A stretch of DNA of 64,000 nucleotides, taken from contig BFEA01000320.1 in NCBI GenBank assembly GCA_003427395.1, positions 1,791,835 to 1,855,834 on the forward strand. Reading direction: 5' to 3'. Positions 20,801 through 32,195 of this stretch are shown here, piece by piece (the stretch's first letter is position 1; each line of letters opens with the position of its first letter). The notes beneath the pieces are model-generated. The model ran no database searches, had not been told where the DNA came from, and saw only the letters and a list, made by a program, of their open reading frames with translations. Source of the stretch: Chara braunii (taxonomy: Eukaryota; Streptophyta; Charophyceae; Charales; Characeae). Both the position numbers and the translations under genes were made by a program.

Positions 20801-21430
20801 GGGTGTAGGGTTGGGGCCGCCAGTGGGGGTCTGGCTAACGCAAAGACAGAGACCTGCCAGTACCTGCGCCTCCCTTTCTCATCGTCCACCACCCCTCATC
20901 GAGTAGCAGCAGTGGCTATGGCCAACACTCTCTCACACACCACACATAACCCACTCGTGCTTGCACTCACACCCATGTTGGTCATAGACTCCACTTATAC
21001 CGATCAGGGGTATCCAGAGGACTATCACAGTCCGTTGGCACTAAGTGCGCCACACGCGTTCATGGGGCTTGAACCCACAACCTCCTGAATGCCACTTGCG
21101 TGCCTAACCAACTGAGCTAGGCCGCTAGTGGTTAAGGGTGTAGGGTTGGGGCCGCCAGTGGGGGTCTGGCTATTGCAAAGACCGAGACCTGTCAGTAGTT
21201 GCGCCTCCCTTTCTCATCGTCCCCCACCCCTCACCGAGTAGCAGCAGTGGCTATGGCCAACACTCTCCCACACACCACACACAACCCACTGGTTGTGGGT
21301 TCAAGCCCCATGACCTCCTCTGGTGCACTTACTGCCAACGGACTGTGATAGTCCTCTAGATACCCCTGATCGGTATAAGTGGAGTCTATGACCAACATGG
21401 GTGTGAGTGCGAGTGCGAGTGGGTTGTGTG
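20801..21430. repeat. Duplicated SINE-like unit with tRNA-derived head
   Basis: The sequence TTAAGGGTGTAGGGTTGGGG followed by CCGCCAGTGGGGGTCTGGCT occurs at 20797 and again at 21132, each followed by the same roughly 160 bases (AGCAGCAGTGGCTATGGCC..., CACACACAACCCACT). Between them is a minus-strand tRNA-like head. The second copy is followed by an inverted version of the segment GATCAGGGGTATCCAGAGGACTATCACAGTCC. This is a nest of tRNA-derived short interspersed elements. Confidence 0.7.
21062..21126 (-). repeat. tRNA-like SINE head (A and B boxes)
   Basis: Read on the minus strand it has the internal pol III A box TAGCTCAGTTGGTTAGG and the B box GGGTTCAAGCCCC about 35 bases later. The acceptor arm does not close into a proper cloverleaf and the unit sits in a repeat, so it is a SINE promoter rather than a working tRNA gene. 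Confidence 0.75.
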
Positions 21431-21749
21431 TGTTGTGTGGGAGAGTGTCATCGGACTAACCAGCCCAGGTAAATTCAATATAATTGTGTCTAATCTGACA
21501 TCGGGTGGCCTTTTCAGCCCAGGGTAGCCTTGATTGCCTTCAGGGAACCCCCAATGGGGGACACCGGCCAGGGGACAGCCGATAGTAGAGGGACCAAGCA
21601 TCATCTGAGTGGCCAGTCACTGTGTCTCCCCAATTACCCCTCCCCCTATGAACATCCGCAGAGACTGCTTTTTAATGCCAATTGGGGGGACCGACGGGCT
21701 ATCTCTAGTTGGCGGGCGCCAAGCATGGCCAGGAAGGTACATGAGGCCA

Positions 21750-21885
21750 ATGGGGATTGATCCCAAGACCTCCTGAATGCCACTTGCGTGCCTTACCAAC
21801 TGAGCTAGGCCGCTGGATCCTAGCTCAGTGGGTACACCCATGAACTGTTGAAATACAGACCTGTGTTCGAATCCAGATGATGAAA
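21750..21885. repeat. Two tRNA-like heads, head to head
   Basis: On the minus strand (21815-21750) there is an A box TAGCTCAGTTGGTAAGG and a B-box-like GGGATCAATCCCC. On the plus strand (21815-21885) there is TAGCTCAGTGGGTACACC and then TGTGTTCGAATCC. The two pol III-type promoters diverge from one point. The plus-strand one matches the heads inside the inverted repeat at 22.6 and 23.0 kb (ACAGACCTG...GAATCC). They are SINE pieces, not functional tRNA genes. Confidence 0.7.
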
Positions 21886-22017
21886 CTTGACGAGTAAAAC
21901 CAACTACTCTCATGTATTTCTTAGACCTAGAGGGTTGGGAAGTCGAACCAAAATATTGAGATCTGTATACTCAAACCTTGACCGCAGTGACCCTTCGTCG
22001 GGCGGTGTAGCAGTGTT

Positions 22018-22140
22018 GTGACGCCCAACCTCACGCCCAGCGCGGCTTCCTCATCGGAGTTGGATGGGGCCCCAGAAGCGTGAAAAGGGGGTGTGCCAAG
22101 GATTTTAGGAAAGTGGGGTGCAGTCCCAGGTCAGAACTAA
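22018..22140 (-). repeat. LTR 3'-end fragment, inverted
   Basis: Reverse complement matches the 3' end of the LTR family: TCTGACCTGGGACT, AAAATCCTTGGCACACCCCC and GTGAGGTTGGGCGTCACA. Closest to the solo LTR at 18348-19425. Only about 120 bases remain. Confidence 0.8.
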
Positions 22141-22314
22141 GATCTTCTGTGGTGAGGTTTAGGGGCAGTTGTGCAAGACTGTAGGCAAAAGGCGCATCTG
22201 GCTTTTACGTCGTGGAAAATGGAATTACCATCTTCGCTGGTTTCGTCGGAGGGGGCGGATTCGATTTTGGTGGACTTCCCTAAAAAACCACGAAAGTGCA
22301 AAAAAAAAAAACCC

Positions 22315-23345
22315 GTAGGGAGCGGCGGCGCTGCTTGGGGGGCCCTGTGGGCCAATGCCCCAGACAAAACGGAAAAAAAAAAAAAAAAAAAAAAAAGTGT
22401 GTGAATGTGTGTGTGTGTGTGTGCATGTGAGAATGCTCCTTTTTTTTCGGGGTGGAGTGGGGGAATCCCCCTAACAGGGTTCAGATGGCCCATGCAGGCT
22501 CTCTGAAGGGTCTTCGCAGCCATGTGACGCAGACCCCCCCACCAAAATCAAGGCAGGCAGTGAATATGAAGTAGGGCAGGAGCTGGTTGAATATATACTC
22601 AAGATTCGGATTCAGGTCTGTGTTTCAGCAGTTATGGGTTGCTCACGTAGCTAGGCCGTGTTGGTCTATGCACGTGATTCTCAGGGCTTGGCTGCACTAC
22701 TCACCAAATGTGCAAAACTAGAATGAATCTTCTGCAGAACATGGAATAATACGCCGCCATATGTTTTGTCTTTTTTTTTCTCGTTTTTTCTTGTTTATCT
22801 TTTTTCTTGTTTTTCTTTTTTTCTCGTTTTTCTTTTCTTAGGAATACGTGCAGTGGCCCTAAACGAAAAACAAAAGAAAAGAAAAACGAGAAAAAAAAAG
22901 ACAAAACATATGGCGGCGTATTATTCCACGTTCTGCAGAAGATTCATTCTAGTTTTGCACATTTGGTGACTAGTGTAGCCAAGCCCTGAGAATCACGTGT
23001 AGTGTTGGCCTACCTACGTGAGCAACCCATAGCTGCTGAAACACACACCTGAATTTGAATCTTGAGTATATATTAGGCCAGCTCCTGCTCTACTTCATAT
23101 TCACTGCCTGCCTTGATTTTGGTGGGGGGGTCTGCGCCACATGGCTGTGATGACCCTTCAGAGAGCCTGCATGGGCCGTCTAAGCCGTGTTAGGGGGATT
23201 CCCCCACCCCCCCCCGGAAAAAAAAAATAGGAGCATTCACACACACACACACACACATTCACACACTTTTTTTTTTTTTTTTTCCGTTTTGTCTGGGGCA
23301 TTGGCCCACAGCCGCCCCCAAGTAGCGCCGCCGCTCCCCACACTA
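22315..23345. repeat. 1-kb inverted repeat made of two SINE/MITE copies
   Basis: The left arm (22315 to about 22850) and right arm (about 22860 to 23345) are inverted copies over nearly their whole length. Matching points include the GCCCCAGACAAAACGG end, the (GT)n/(AC)n tract, GGGGGAATCCCCC, GCCTGCCTTGATTTTGGTGGGG, the tRNA-like box and TGTGCAAAACTAGAATGAATC. The centre is T- and A-rich. The heads face inward. Differences between arms are scattered, so the palindrome is real and not an assembly mirror of identical reads. Confidence 0.88.
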
Positions 23346-23517
23346 CCCACAACCCCCCCAAGCACCATCGCGGCTCTCCACACTGCCCAAAGGCCCCCCC
23401 CACCCCACACAACCTCCTGCGCAAACGCGTCAAACGCGTTTACCGTCGTTCACTGTGTTCAAAGGCTGAACGCGAAACTCGCGTTCAATGAACACGCGGT
23501 AACACAGGGGGGGGGGG

Positions 23518-25844
23518 TGTGACGTACCAGCTGTTGAGCCTGCGCCATCTTCCAGACCCCTTCTCTCTCTCTTTTTTTTTTCGAATTTTGCTTGGCCTAA
23601 CAAGGCCCCTCTCTGTTTCATTAAAGGTACCTTGCTGTGACCCGTATCTCCAGTCTCATTGGTTCTTGAAATTAGGTTTTTATAATTTGGGAAATGCATG
23701 GGAATTGCGCGCGTTTTAGTAAGCGCGCTAGGAATTTGGCCCGACGGTTAGAAATTCCGAAATAAACGAAACCCGACGTGTCCTTTTTGTGCATGAATGT
23801 TCTCAACTACGTCGCGGAAAACTCAGGGAATTTGGTGGGAAAACGAGTAGATGTAGGACCGCCTTTCCCACTCCTACTTTACGCGCGGATATGGTGATTT
23901 CAATTTTTTAATTAGCATAGGACTTAGGAATCTGTAACTGTTTTGGTGCCTCTTTTTGCATTTGTGATCGGCGCCATCCAAGCGAGCTTCCCCCTTTCTG
24001 CTCCCCTCGCCATCTTCGACGCTCCCTTCGCACCCGCGCTCACTCTTTCGTTGTAACTGTTTTTCCCTCTCTCTCTCTCTCCCCCCCGGCGCCTTTTCTC
24101 TTTCTTGATCATCTGAATCTTGGATCCGTTTCACGTTATCCTGCGCACCCTTCTTCCTCCCATTTTGAGTCCTATGCCCAAGAACCTGGTCGATCCTCTT
24201 TTCACTCCGTCCAGCCAAGGAGAAACGTCGTGTAAGAGGAAACTCCTATTACGCGATGACTCTGATTGGCTGCGATCAGACTCAGAAGGATCAACATGGG
24301 TTTCGACGGGCGATTATCCCCAACTCCTCTCGCACCCTTCCCTAACTCAATCTTCATCCTCCCTCATACCTACCTTCCTTCCCGCAACTATAAATTCCGC
24401 AAGCGCGCCCACAAATCTCTCTCTCAACTCGTCTGCCAGCTTCTCGGAAGCAGTGGCTAGATGGTATGTGTGGAGTGCGAGTCGAAAAGTCCTAGCGAGT
24501 GGACTGTAGCCTGGTCGGCGGTGCGCCTGATCGCCACGATGGACTGTGGGATCCGGGCAGGCCGTGCGGAGACTAAGTCATAGGGGTGTCGATCGCAGTG
24601 GTGGAAGGTGGCACGTGACGGTCGGGATCGTTAGTGCATGCACAGAGATAGTGATCGGAGTTGAAAGGATGAATGACCCGGGGCCATAGTGGAACTTCAC
24701 GGCGGATGCGCATCCTTGTAGCGAATTTATTCCTGGGAGTGAGTTCAGTTTGACGGCAGTTAAGCCGGAAACTCCTTTTCATCGTCGGATTTTGGTGTAA
24801 TTTTCATCTATCTTGTCTGCTCCACGTCTTCTCCTCCCTACCTCCTCTCTCTCTTCCTCTATGACATGAATGGTCATGGATGCTTGTCGATCTATTGCAC
24901 ATGAGGGATGAGATGGTTGTTTTGGTTGACGCTTAATTAGCCACGGGGATGACGGGGCAGGGGTGCAGATCACACGGAGAACTGAGTGTTGGGTGACTGC
25001 CATTTTTGGACCTTCCTTCGATGAATGTATGTGGGAGATGAATGAGAATGCTTGGATGATGTCGTAATGAAACGATTGCCTGGAAGACTTGTCTCCGACT
25101 AGACCGTAGGATTGTTGTGATTGACACGTGGAATGCATGCAAGATAGGATACCACTGTTGCCATGTAGACCGATTGTCCCAAGCCAACTGGGTGTCGGCC
25201 TCCCACATCCCCGCCACGCCCCTTCCCGTATAACGAGAAGAGGACATGTGTATGCGAGTGGGACGTACGAGAAGCCGTCACCAAGATCGCCAGAAGATAC
25301 TACTTCCCTCCTGCTCTGGATTTTCGGTGTTGGTTTTGTTATTGTGGACACACATTTTCTGCCTTATTTGTTGCTATTGTCGTTTAATGAGCTAATCGGC
25401 ATCTTGTGGTCGGCAGTAGAGCCCCATTGGCCTAACAATGCAGCGATTGTCGCTGCTTCGAGCGTTACCAATCGAAGGGCTTTCACTACTGAGTGCGACA
25501 GGAAGAAGAGCATAAGAAAGGGCCACTCGGTTAAGGCCTTCCACGTCAGACTCAAAGTTGTTTAATGAGCGGTGTCGGGACTTAACTTGGAAACGGGTAC
25601 CTTTTGGATTGAATTCCCCCGTGCCGTGCGTCCCGCACGCGCCTTCTTCTCCCTCAAAACCCGCGCAGTGATGGACCCTCCCCCTTGTTACTAAGTCGGA
25701 CCGGCATAGGGGATTTCGGTTCTGTCCGTGTCCCCACACTCAACTTTCCAAAAATCCTTGGCACACCCCCATCTTGCTGCCTTTCTGGGGCCCCTTCCAC
25801 AATTTTTAACACTCCGAACGGAAGGCAGCACAGGGCGTGAGGTT
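23518..25844 (+). mobile_element. Long terminal repeat B, 2.3 kb
   Basis: Starts TGTGACGTACCAG and carries the same body as LTR A, including GAATGTTCT near 23800, AGGATCAACATGG near 24290, GTGTATGCGAGTGGGACG near 25250 and AAAATCCTTGGCACACCCC near 25750. The expected terminal GCGTCACA is missing; the sequence goes from GGCGTGAGGTTG straight into ATATCGAAGCC. TGATATCGAAGCC matches 10 of 13 bases of the initiator-methionine tRNA primer-binding site TGGTATCAGAGCC, so this may be a 5' LTR with a small deletion at its end. A gag-like region follows. Confidence 0.78.
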
Positions 25845-27498
25845 GATATCGAAGCCGACACGTGTCAGTGTTGATGATAGTAAGATGAGCTGGCGAGAGG
25901 AAGATCAGTTAAACGATCTAACCGTCTTAGTCCTCCCGTTACTCGGCAGAGATCCGCCGAAACTCGACCAGAAATGCCCATGGCCGATGCTAATGAAACA
26001 TCTCCCTGGGTAATGGTAAGCATCCCCGCTACCTTCCCATTCTATCCCAACTACACTCATCCCGAGGCATGGCTTGAAGTCGCGCAAGCTCAGGGGTATG
26101 GTGTCGAGGATCGTCCTCGCGTCATTACCCTGCTACTACGAAACATTGCTCATGACTGGTTTAGAAGGCATAGATGGTTAGATTATGATACGTTCGAGAG
26201 GGCGTTCCTAAAGAGGTTCGACGAAGTCAGCGAAGATGCTGAGTGGTTCGTACTAAAAACCCGACCGTAGGAACCCGAAGAGCTGCTTCCTGACTTTGTG
26301 GATCGGTTTCAGACCGCATTAGATAAATTAGGATGGAAAGAGAACGCTGCTCGAGATTTGTTCATCGATCATCTCTGCAATCCAGTGCTGAAAGCGAAGC
26401 TGCAGAAAAAAAGTTCCTCCGAAGACGAACCAGCTACCCGTTATCATAACTGAAGTGCTTCAACAGGATCTGCTAGATACGCGCAAGTATATCAGTCAGG
26501 GGGATGAAGACATCTCGGACACGATCCAAGATGTGGCCGCTAAGAGGTGTTCGTGGCTCAGAGCGGTGGGACGATTTTACCCTCGTCCTGATCATGACAA
26601 TCAGGACGGACCCGGCCCGGATCTCTCTCCCTATCATCCCCTGCCTCCCTCGAAACCTCCTCTTTCTCCAAAGATGACACCTGTGAATACCGTAATGCCC
26701 CAGGATGCTGCATCAGTGCCTACTACTAACATGCATCTGGCCCAGATGATTCATACCGCTACCGCCAAACAGTCTGAGTGTATGAATAATCTGATTCGGA
26801 TGCAAGCTTCTCAGATGGATCGGCTGGAATAGATCATGACGAAGCTAATAAAAGCTTATTTAAATCCTTCCTGACCCGTTCCTGCTTCGTACCCTCGGCT
26901 GACCGCTCCTCCTGTATCTGGACCAACTCCCCCTCATGCGGTCAATCCAGTAGGGAGGATTGAATGTTACAATTGTAAACAACCTGGACATTTTGCATGT
27001 GAATTGCCCCAGCCAAAGCGCAACCAACCTCTCCCAGCAGTCGCGCCTGTGGTCTTGAATCAAGGTCGGGTGGCCGGAGTGTTCGAAGCAACAAAGGATA
27101 AAGAAGCCTCCTCCTTCTCTACCAAACAGCTGCCTTCGACCGACCGCATCGCATCTACTTCAGGATCATCTTCCGAAGCAACCGATGTCGTTGATCGTGC
27201 AGAGTATCTTCATTTGGGAGGACTGATCGGAGCAATCCGACCTGGCAAAGATGAGCTCGCATGGGTCGAGCATGGATCAGAACCCGGACTGCAGTTTCGA
27301 ACGGGAGAAATCAATGTCCTACAAATGCTCAAGCAGTTAGACATCCGAGTTCCAGTCCCAGTAGGACACTTGCTAACCATATCAGAGGCCGCAAATGATA
27401 AACTTCTGCAACAATGTCAGAAAAATCAAAAACGCTTCACATATCAGCACGTTCAGCGTATGCTAAAAAAGAAGAACAGAGGGTTCGTGAAAACCTGA
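25845..27498 (+). pseudogene. gag: Ty3/gypsy Gag-like region of the LTR B element
   Basis: Plus-strand Gag remnant directly after LTR B. An open stretch at 25974-26270 contains YTHPEAWLEVAQAQGYG and LDYDTFERAFLKRFDEVSED, a capsid-type helix set; after an in-frame TAG it continues LLPDFVDRFQTALDKLGW to a stop near 26455. A second part (26455-26832, then 26833-27498 in the same frame after stops) has a zinc knuckle at about 26958-27000, CYNCKQPGHFAC, whose last cysteine is displaced (H-x2-C instead of H-x4-C). It ends with LQFRTGEINVLQMLKQLDIRVPVP, the region that precedes the protease in this group. No Pol follows; AT-rich sequence begins at 27500. Confidence 0.8.
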
Positions 27499-28180
27499 GA
27501 ACTGGACAAAACCCAACAATGTATATAAACAAAGTAAATAAAAATAAAAAGATGACTTTTGACATTCATAATGTACAATTTCAGGGTTATGTTGAACATA
27601 ATTCATGTAGAAACATGTCTAAATTTTGTTCAAAACAAGGCAAAACACAAATTCTAACAAACGAAACATTTTTTATGGAAAGACGGTGACTCTCAATTAT
27701 AACATCCCAAAATGTACATAAAAAGTCACCTTTCTTCGACTCATAAAAACATGTATGTCCAATGCAGAGAAAAATTGAGAGATTTTCTTGCAAAAGGAGT
27801 TGTCTTGGTATCAGTCGCAAACAATACGGAAAATTACAGCCAAAAAGAAGGTGTCTCGGTCACGGTTGCAAAAGAAGCAGAAAATTACACATAAAAACTG
27901 AGAAAGTTATTTCGAGTTCTTCGACCGAATTTTAAAACCCGAACGTTCCAAGCACGACATTGTCTCCTTTAACATGGAAAGGCAGATGTGACTAAGAAAA
28001 CGAGTTTGTGGCTCGTTCATAAAATAGTTCGAAGCAACTAATGGAATCTTACGAAGAAACGAATAACCATTTGAGAAAATAATAAAAACGTGTTAAAAAA
28101 CGATACAAAAGGAAAAGAAACTCCAAGTGAAAACGGTTTCCAACGTTAAACAATATTGTGGATATATTCCTATAACAGAG
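27499..28180. other. AT-rich noncoding stretch
   Basis: AT-rich sequence with no credible ORF (best frames are under 95 codons and rich in Lys, Asn and Phe). It starts where Gag homology stops and leads into the satellite at 28.2 kb. Related wording (AACGATTTAAAAGCAAAAGGAACTCCAAG-like) recurs near 32.8 kb, so it is probably part of the same AT-rich repeat region. Confidence 0.5.
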
Positions 28181-28935
28181 AAACAGTAAGACTATTTTTT
28201 ATAGTCTTAACGATTTTAGCAACTATTGTGATAACTGTTTTTCCAACATTTCAATGTTAAATATTATTTGGGTAGATAGTCATATATCAACAAAAATTTA
28301 AGAATATCGTTTTCAGTCTTAACGATTTCAGCAAGTGTTGCGATACTATTTCGCCAACATTTTAATGTTAAATATCATTTAAGTATATAGTCCTATATCA
28401 CGGAAAACTTAAGAATATGTTTTGCAGTCTTATTGATTTCAGCAAGTGTTGTGCTAACTATTTTTCAACTATTTTGCCAACATTTGAATTTTAAATATTA
28501 TTTGGGTATATAGTCCTATATCACGGAAAACTTAAGAATATGTTTCGCAATTTTATTGATTTCAGCAAGTGTTGTGCTAACTGTTTTTCCAACATTTGAA
28601 TGTTAAATATTATTTCGGTATATAGTCCCAGATCACAGAAAACTTAAGAAGATGTTTTGCATGATGTGCTAACTGTTTTTCCAACATTGAATGTTAAATA
28701 TTATTTGGGTATATAGTCCTATATCACAGAAAACTTAAGAAAATGTTTTGCAGTCTTATTGATTTCAGCAAGTGTTGTGCTAACTGTTTTTCCAACATTT
28801 GAATGTTAAATATTATTTGGGTATATAGTCCTACATCATAGAAAACTAAATAATATTATTTATAGTCCTAATGATTTCAGCAAGTGTTGTACTAACTGGT
28901 TTTCTAACGTTTTAATGTTAAATATTATTTGGATT
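28180..28935. repeat. AT-rich satellite, units of about 110-125 bp
   Basis: Six to seven head-to-tail units, each containing TGTTAAATATTATTTGGGTA, then TATAGTCCTATATCAC, AAAACTTAAGAA and GATTTCAGCAAGTGTTGTG. Units differ by substitutions and small gaps. The array stops at 28935 in the middle of a unit and resumes at 32196. Confidence 0.85.
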
Positions 28936-31052
28936 TAAATTTGACTGCCTGCGATCACAAACATATATATGGCTGTGAGGAGTCTCACCTACTCAAATTG
29001 ATGTGTTGTTGTCAAGATGGGTTCCGTGGGCTATTCTTAATATCGCGTTTGCCCGTTGGAGACAGATGGCGGAAGTATGCTTTCTGGAAGCTTGGGGATG
29101 GCGCTCTTTCCGCTATATCTGGCTGGAGGTTCTCAATACCGCCTATCACCATAGACATATGCCACAAGGCATATGAGGAGGTATCACTCGCGCTTGGCGT
29201 CGCTGTGTTTCCTCCCTGTTACCCCCACTAATGGTGTCTGATAGAATCCTTACACAACCGTTATTCAACAATCCAGCTATTCACTCCGCAAGGTGTCCCC
29301 TTTTCCTCTTTCGGTCCAGGGGCTTTCGGGGACTCTTGGATGGCAAGGGGAGTCGGGACCATAATGGATATCTGGGATATACAACAACGGGACTGGAAGC
29401 CGGCTCGTGATCTGGCACCAATGCTGATCGGTCTGTGGCATCAGACCCAGCACCTGCTCTCGCTGCAGCAAGCGATCCCACAACATTCAAGTTGGCAACA
29501 ATGCCTGCGCTCCGGTCTGCCTTTGCTTTCTCGGGGCTGGTATAAGACAGGAGGAGACCGTGACCCACAATATCTGTGGCAGAGACAAGAAACTAGCGAA
29601 CTGGTTTGTTGGGGCACATCCTCTTCCCCTCGTTCGCTAGGTTTGAAGATGCAGTTGCCGGAGATTCTTGTGCCTCCGCCGCAACAGACGGAGATGCAAC
29701 CGGTGTGTGTCTTAGAGACTCCTAAGGGCAATCGCCCCTTCTGCTTAGCACAACCATCATATACCCTTCCTATGGACCCCAGGGACTGGGGTTGGATGAT
29801 AGATCCCCGTGAGCAGCGACCGGTTTTTCTCTATCAATACACTATAAAGCTGGGATACAAATTTATGAGACCGCAAATTGATGTCAACTGGACTGTGGCA
29901 AAAAGATGGGTGGCTACCTGGTGGATACAAGATATGCTTCCGAGACTCGCTCAGGGCTTCTCAAGGTATTGGAAACTGCTGTTGGATCTTCCAGTGGTCA
30001 AACACACTAGCCAACTGTGGCTACAGGCTCACCTTGCAATACCTACAGCTACGTGGTGCGCTCGGCGCACAGCCGAAGCCACACCTCTTTGTAGTCTGTG
30101 CCTCGAGACAAGGACTGAGGACCTCCAACACATCCTATTACACTGCGACCTCTCAAGGCCCTGTTGGGAATGGTGGAGATCAGGATCACTCCCGATACTG
30201 GACCTGGCAGAAAGATGGACCAATGACTTCCTCCTTTTGGGGGTGGTCACACAGCGTCATCAGGTCAAAGGGCCGTTGGTTTTCCCAGGAGAGACTCTTT
30301 GGGGATCTGTGCTATGGACATTATGGACACTCAGGAACTCTGCGCTCTTCAGGGGCGAAAGACTAACTCCGGCAATGATACGAGCTGAGGTTAAATTCGG
30401 CATAAAACAGACCATCTCAACCGAGTGGTCCTTCAAAGTAAAAAAAAAAGGATACTCATCGAAGGCATTAAGAACCTTCCTTCAACATTGGGATAGATTC
30501 CCTGACCTGCTTAAAGTGCAGCCATCTTAGGGAGCCCACCCACAAATTCAATTTTCCTCCTTCTTTGTTGCTTAATAAATGTGCAGTGTTTGCTGCTGTG
30601 GGCCCCTTTGTTTTTTCGTTGAGCTTATTTTTTTAATTTTGTAACGAATAGCGATTCCTGTTGCGGACTTACTTTTGCTTTTCCATATTTTTGGTTGCCT
30701 ATTGATGTAGGTTGGGTCACCTTTGTGTAGTATAGTTCAGTTTGCCATGAACTTTTGAATTTTGGACGCTCGGTGACCTCGAAGTGCAAATAGAATTGCC
30801 AGAAGCTTGTGTGGCTCTGGACTTTAGATCCTTGCTTAGTCTTTGGTTGAGTAAGGAATATATAAGGAATAGACAATTGTCCTCTTCCCCTCTCTCCTTT
30901 TCGGGAACTTTGTGACTCCTGATATGGGCTCGGCCGGTGATGCCTCGCTCATAATCAGGAGCTGCCCGCACATATGTGAGGGACGCCGGGCCTATTCCCC
31001 GGTTTGTATAATAAATGCTTAATGTTTTCTCAAAAAAAAAAAAAAAAAAAAA
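28936..31052 (+). mobile_element. LINE 3' end with poly(A), 5'-truncated
   Basis: A plus-strand non-LTR retrotransposon tail. It begins inside ORF2 (a frame near 29240-29300 reads ILTQPLFNNPAI, typical of plant LINE ORF2), has the 396-codon ORF at 29340-30530, a 3' untranslated part of about 500 bases with AATAAA near 31010, and a poly(A) run at 31032-31052. Truncation at the 5' side is usual for LINE insertions. It lies inside the satellite array. Confidence 0.82.
29340..30530 (+). CDS. LINE ORF2 C-terminal part with zf-RVT
   Basis: A 396-residue open frame forming the C-terminal part of a LINE ORF2 protein. Around residues 215-300 it reads TSQLWLQAHLAIPTATWC, then CSLCLETRTEDLQHILLHC, and WEWW, the zinc-binding zf-RVT motif that follows the reverse transcriptase in plant LINEs. 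A later TLWTLRNSALFRGERL stretch is the usual WxxRN tail. It stops at a TAG followed by the 3' untranslated part. The reverse transcriptase itself is not present, so the protein cannot retrotranspose alone. The open frame is longer than in the LINE at 17-20 kb, which suggests a younger insertion. Confidence 0.85.
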   Translation: MARGVGTIMDIWDIQQRDWKPARDLAPMLIGLWHQTQHLLSLQQAIPQHSSWQQCLRSGLPLLSRGWYKTGGDRDPQYLWQRQETSELVCWGTSSSPRSLGLKMQLPEILVPPPQQTEMQPVCVLETPKGNRPFCLAQPSYTLPMDPRDWGWMIDPREQRPVFLYQYTIKLGYKFMRPQIDVNWTVAKRWVATWWIQDMLPRLAQGFSRYWKLLLDLPVVKHTSQLWLQAHLAIPTATWCARRTAEATPLCSLCLETRTEDLQHILLHCDLSRPCWEWWRSGSLPILDLAERWTNDFLLLGVVTQRHQVKGPLVFPGETLWGSVLWTLWTLRNSALFRGERLTPAMIRAEVKFGIKQTISTEWSFKVKKKGYSSKALRTFLQHWDRFPDLLKVQPS

Positions 31053-32195
31053 GTGATCGTCACATACTTATTCCCCTATAAATATAGATGAATATATAAA
31101 TGTACCTATGTTGGGAGTTCGCGTGGCTTGAAAGGGCCCACGCCTAAGGGTTAAATAGAGGTTGAGGTTGAGAAAAGAAAGGAAAACCCCGTTTTATTGT
31201 TGAATGCTTCTTAAAGAATTCTTAGTCGGACGTTGGTCATGGGCCTGGATTCGAGGTCCTTGTCCAGGACATCCCAGGCCCTAGACTCTGCATAGAAGGA
31301 ATCTGCTCCCGTGCAGAGTCTATTTACCTTGCCTGCCGAGACACTCAGGCCAAAGGTCTGAGGTCTCGCGGCGGCCGCAAAACTATTCCTTCAGCCGTGC
31401 AATGTCGTGAGGGAGTAGACCCTCACGATACTTCGAGTCTGACACTTAAGTGTCATAAGCGGTACTTGGATCCACGAGGGACCGCTTGATTATGGGCACT
31501 ACATAGTACGCCATCATTGCGACTGCTTACGTACGCTTGCATTGCGAGTCGATATGAGTAGGCCCTGCGCCCGCACGGTTTTATACTAAGTCTCGCGCGT
31601 GACGTCTGTCTGATTTCTGCATTGAAAAGTTATGGGATGGCTACCGAGGGACTAGGAGCGTGGTCGCGTTGTTTGTTTTATATCGTTTCATATACGTATA
31701 TGTGTGTGTCTGTTTTTATTTTTCTTTACGTTCTTTATAATGGTATGCGCGTGGCGTGTGGGATGCGTCCTAGTCGAGCAGGGATGAGTCGCGCTTGGGA
31801 CCTCAGCTCCCCTAGATGCTGGTTCGCGTGCGGGTTCTTATAGAGGCGTAATACCACGCATACCCCCTATGCTACAGCGAACGAGAAACGCCCTTGGCTA
31901 ATCCACCTCTGCGATTGCAGCTGATCAGCTTTCGTACTGTGGACTGGTAGCTCGGCGGGGATACGCCCACCGAAGGGAGGTGACAACTCCCGTAAGGTGG
32001 AGGTAAGTCGTGCCTCGTGTAGGCCCTATCCTGTCGTAGGAGCTCGCGAGAGGTATGGATGGCGCACTCGGCCGGAGCGGCTTGCGGAAGCTCAATCTAT
32101 ATTCGCGATGAGGATCTAGATTAACTCCTACGTGATGCGGCCGGGAGGGTCCCACGATGTCTTGCGCAGTGCCGGACCGATGCGCTAGATTCGAC
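31053..32195. other. Unassigned 1.1 kb between LINE tail and satellite
   Basis: GC content rises compared with the surrounding satellite. No ORF with coding character and no clear terminal repeats. It contains CGGCGGGGATACGCCCACCG and other GC-rich stretches. It could be a second insertion, or sequence carried with the LINE. Nothing more can be supported. Confidence 0.4.

Noticed and set aside
21062-21885. tRNA genes
   Set aside because: A and B boxes are present, but the arms do not pair into a cloverleaf and the units are part of repeated SINE-like DNA.
24120-25351. Several ORFs of 100-190 codons inside LTR B
   Set aside because: They are not kept in LTR A and their composition is not protein-like; LTR sequence explains them.
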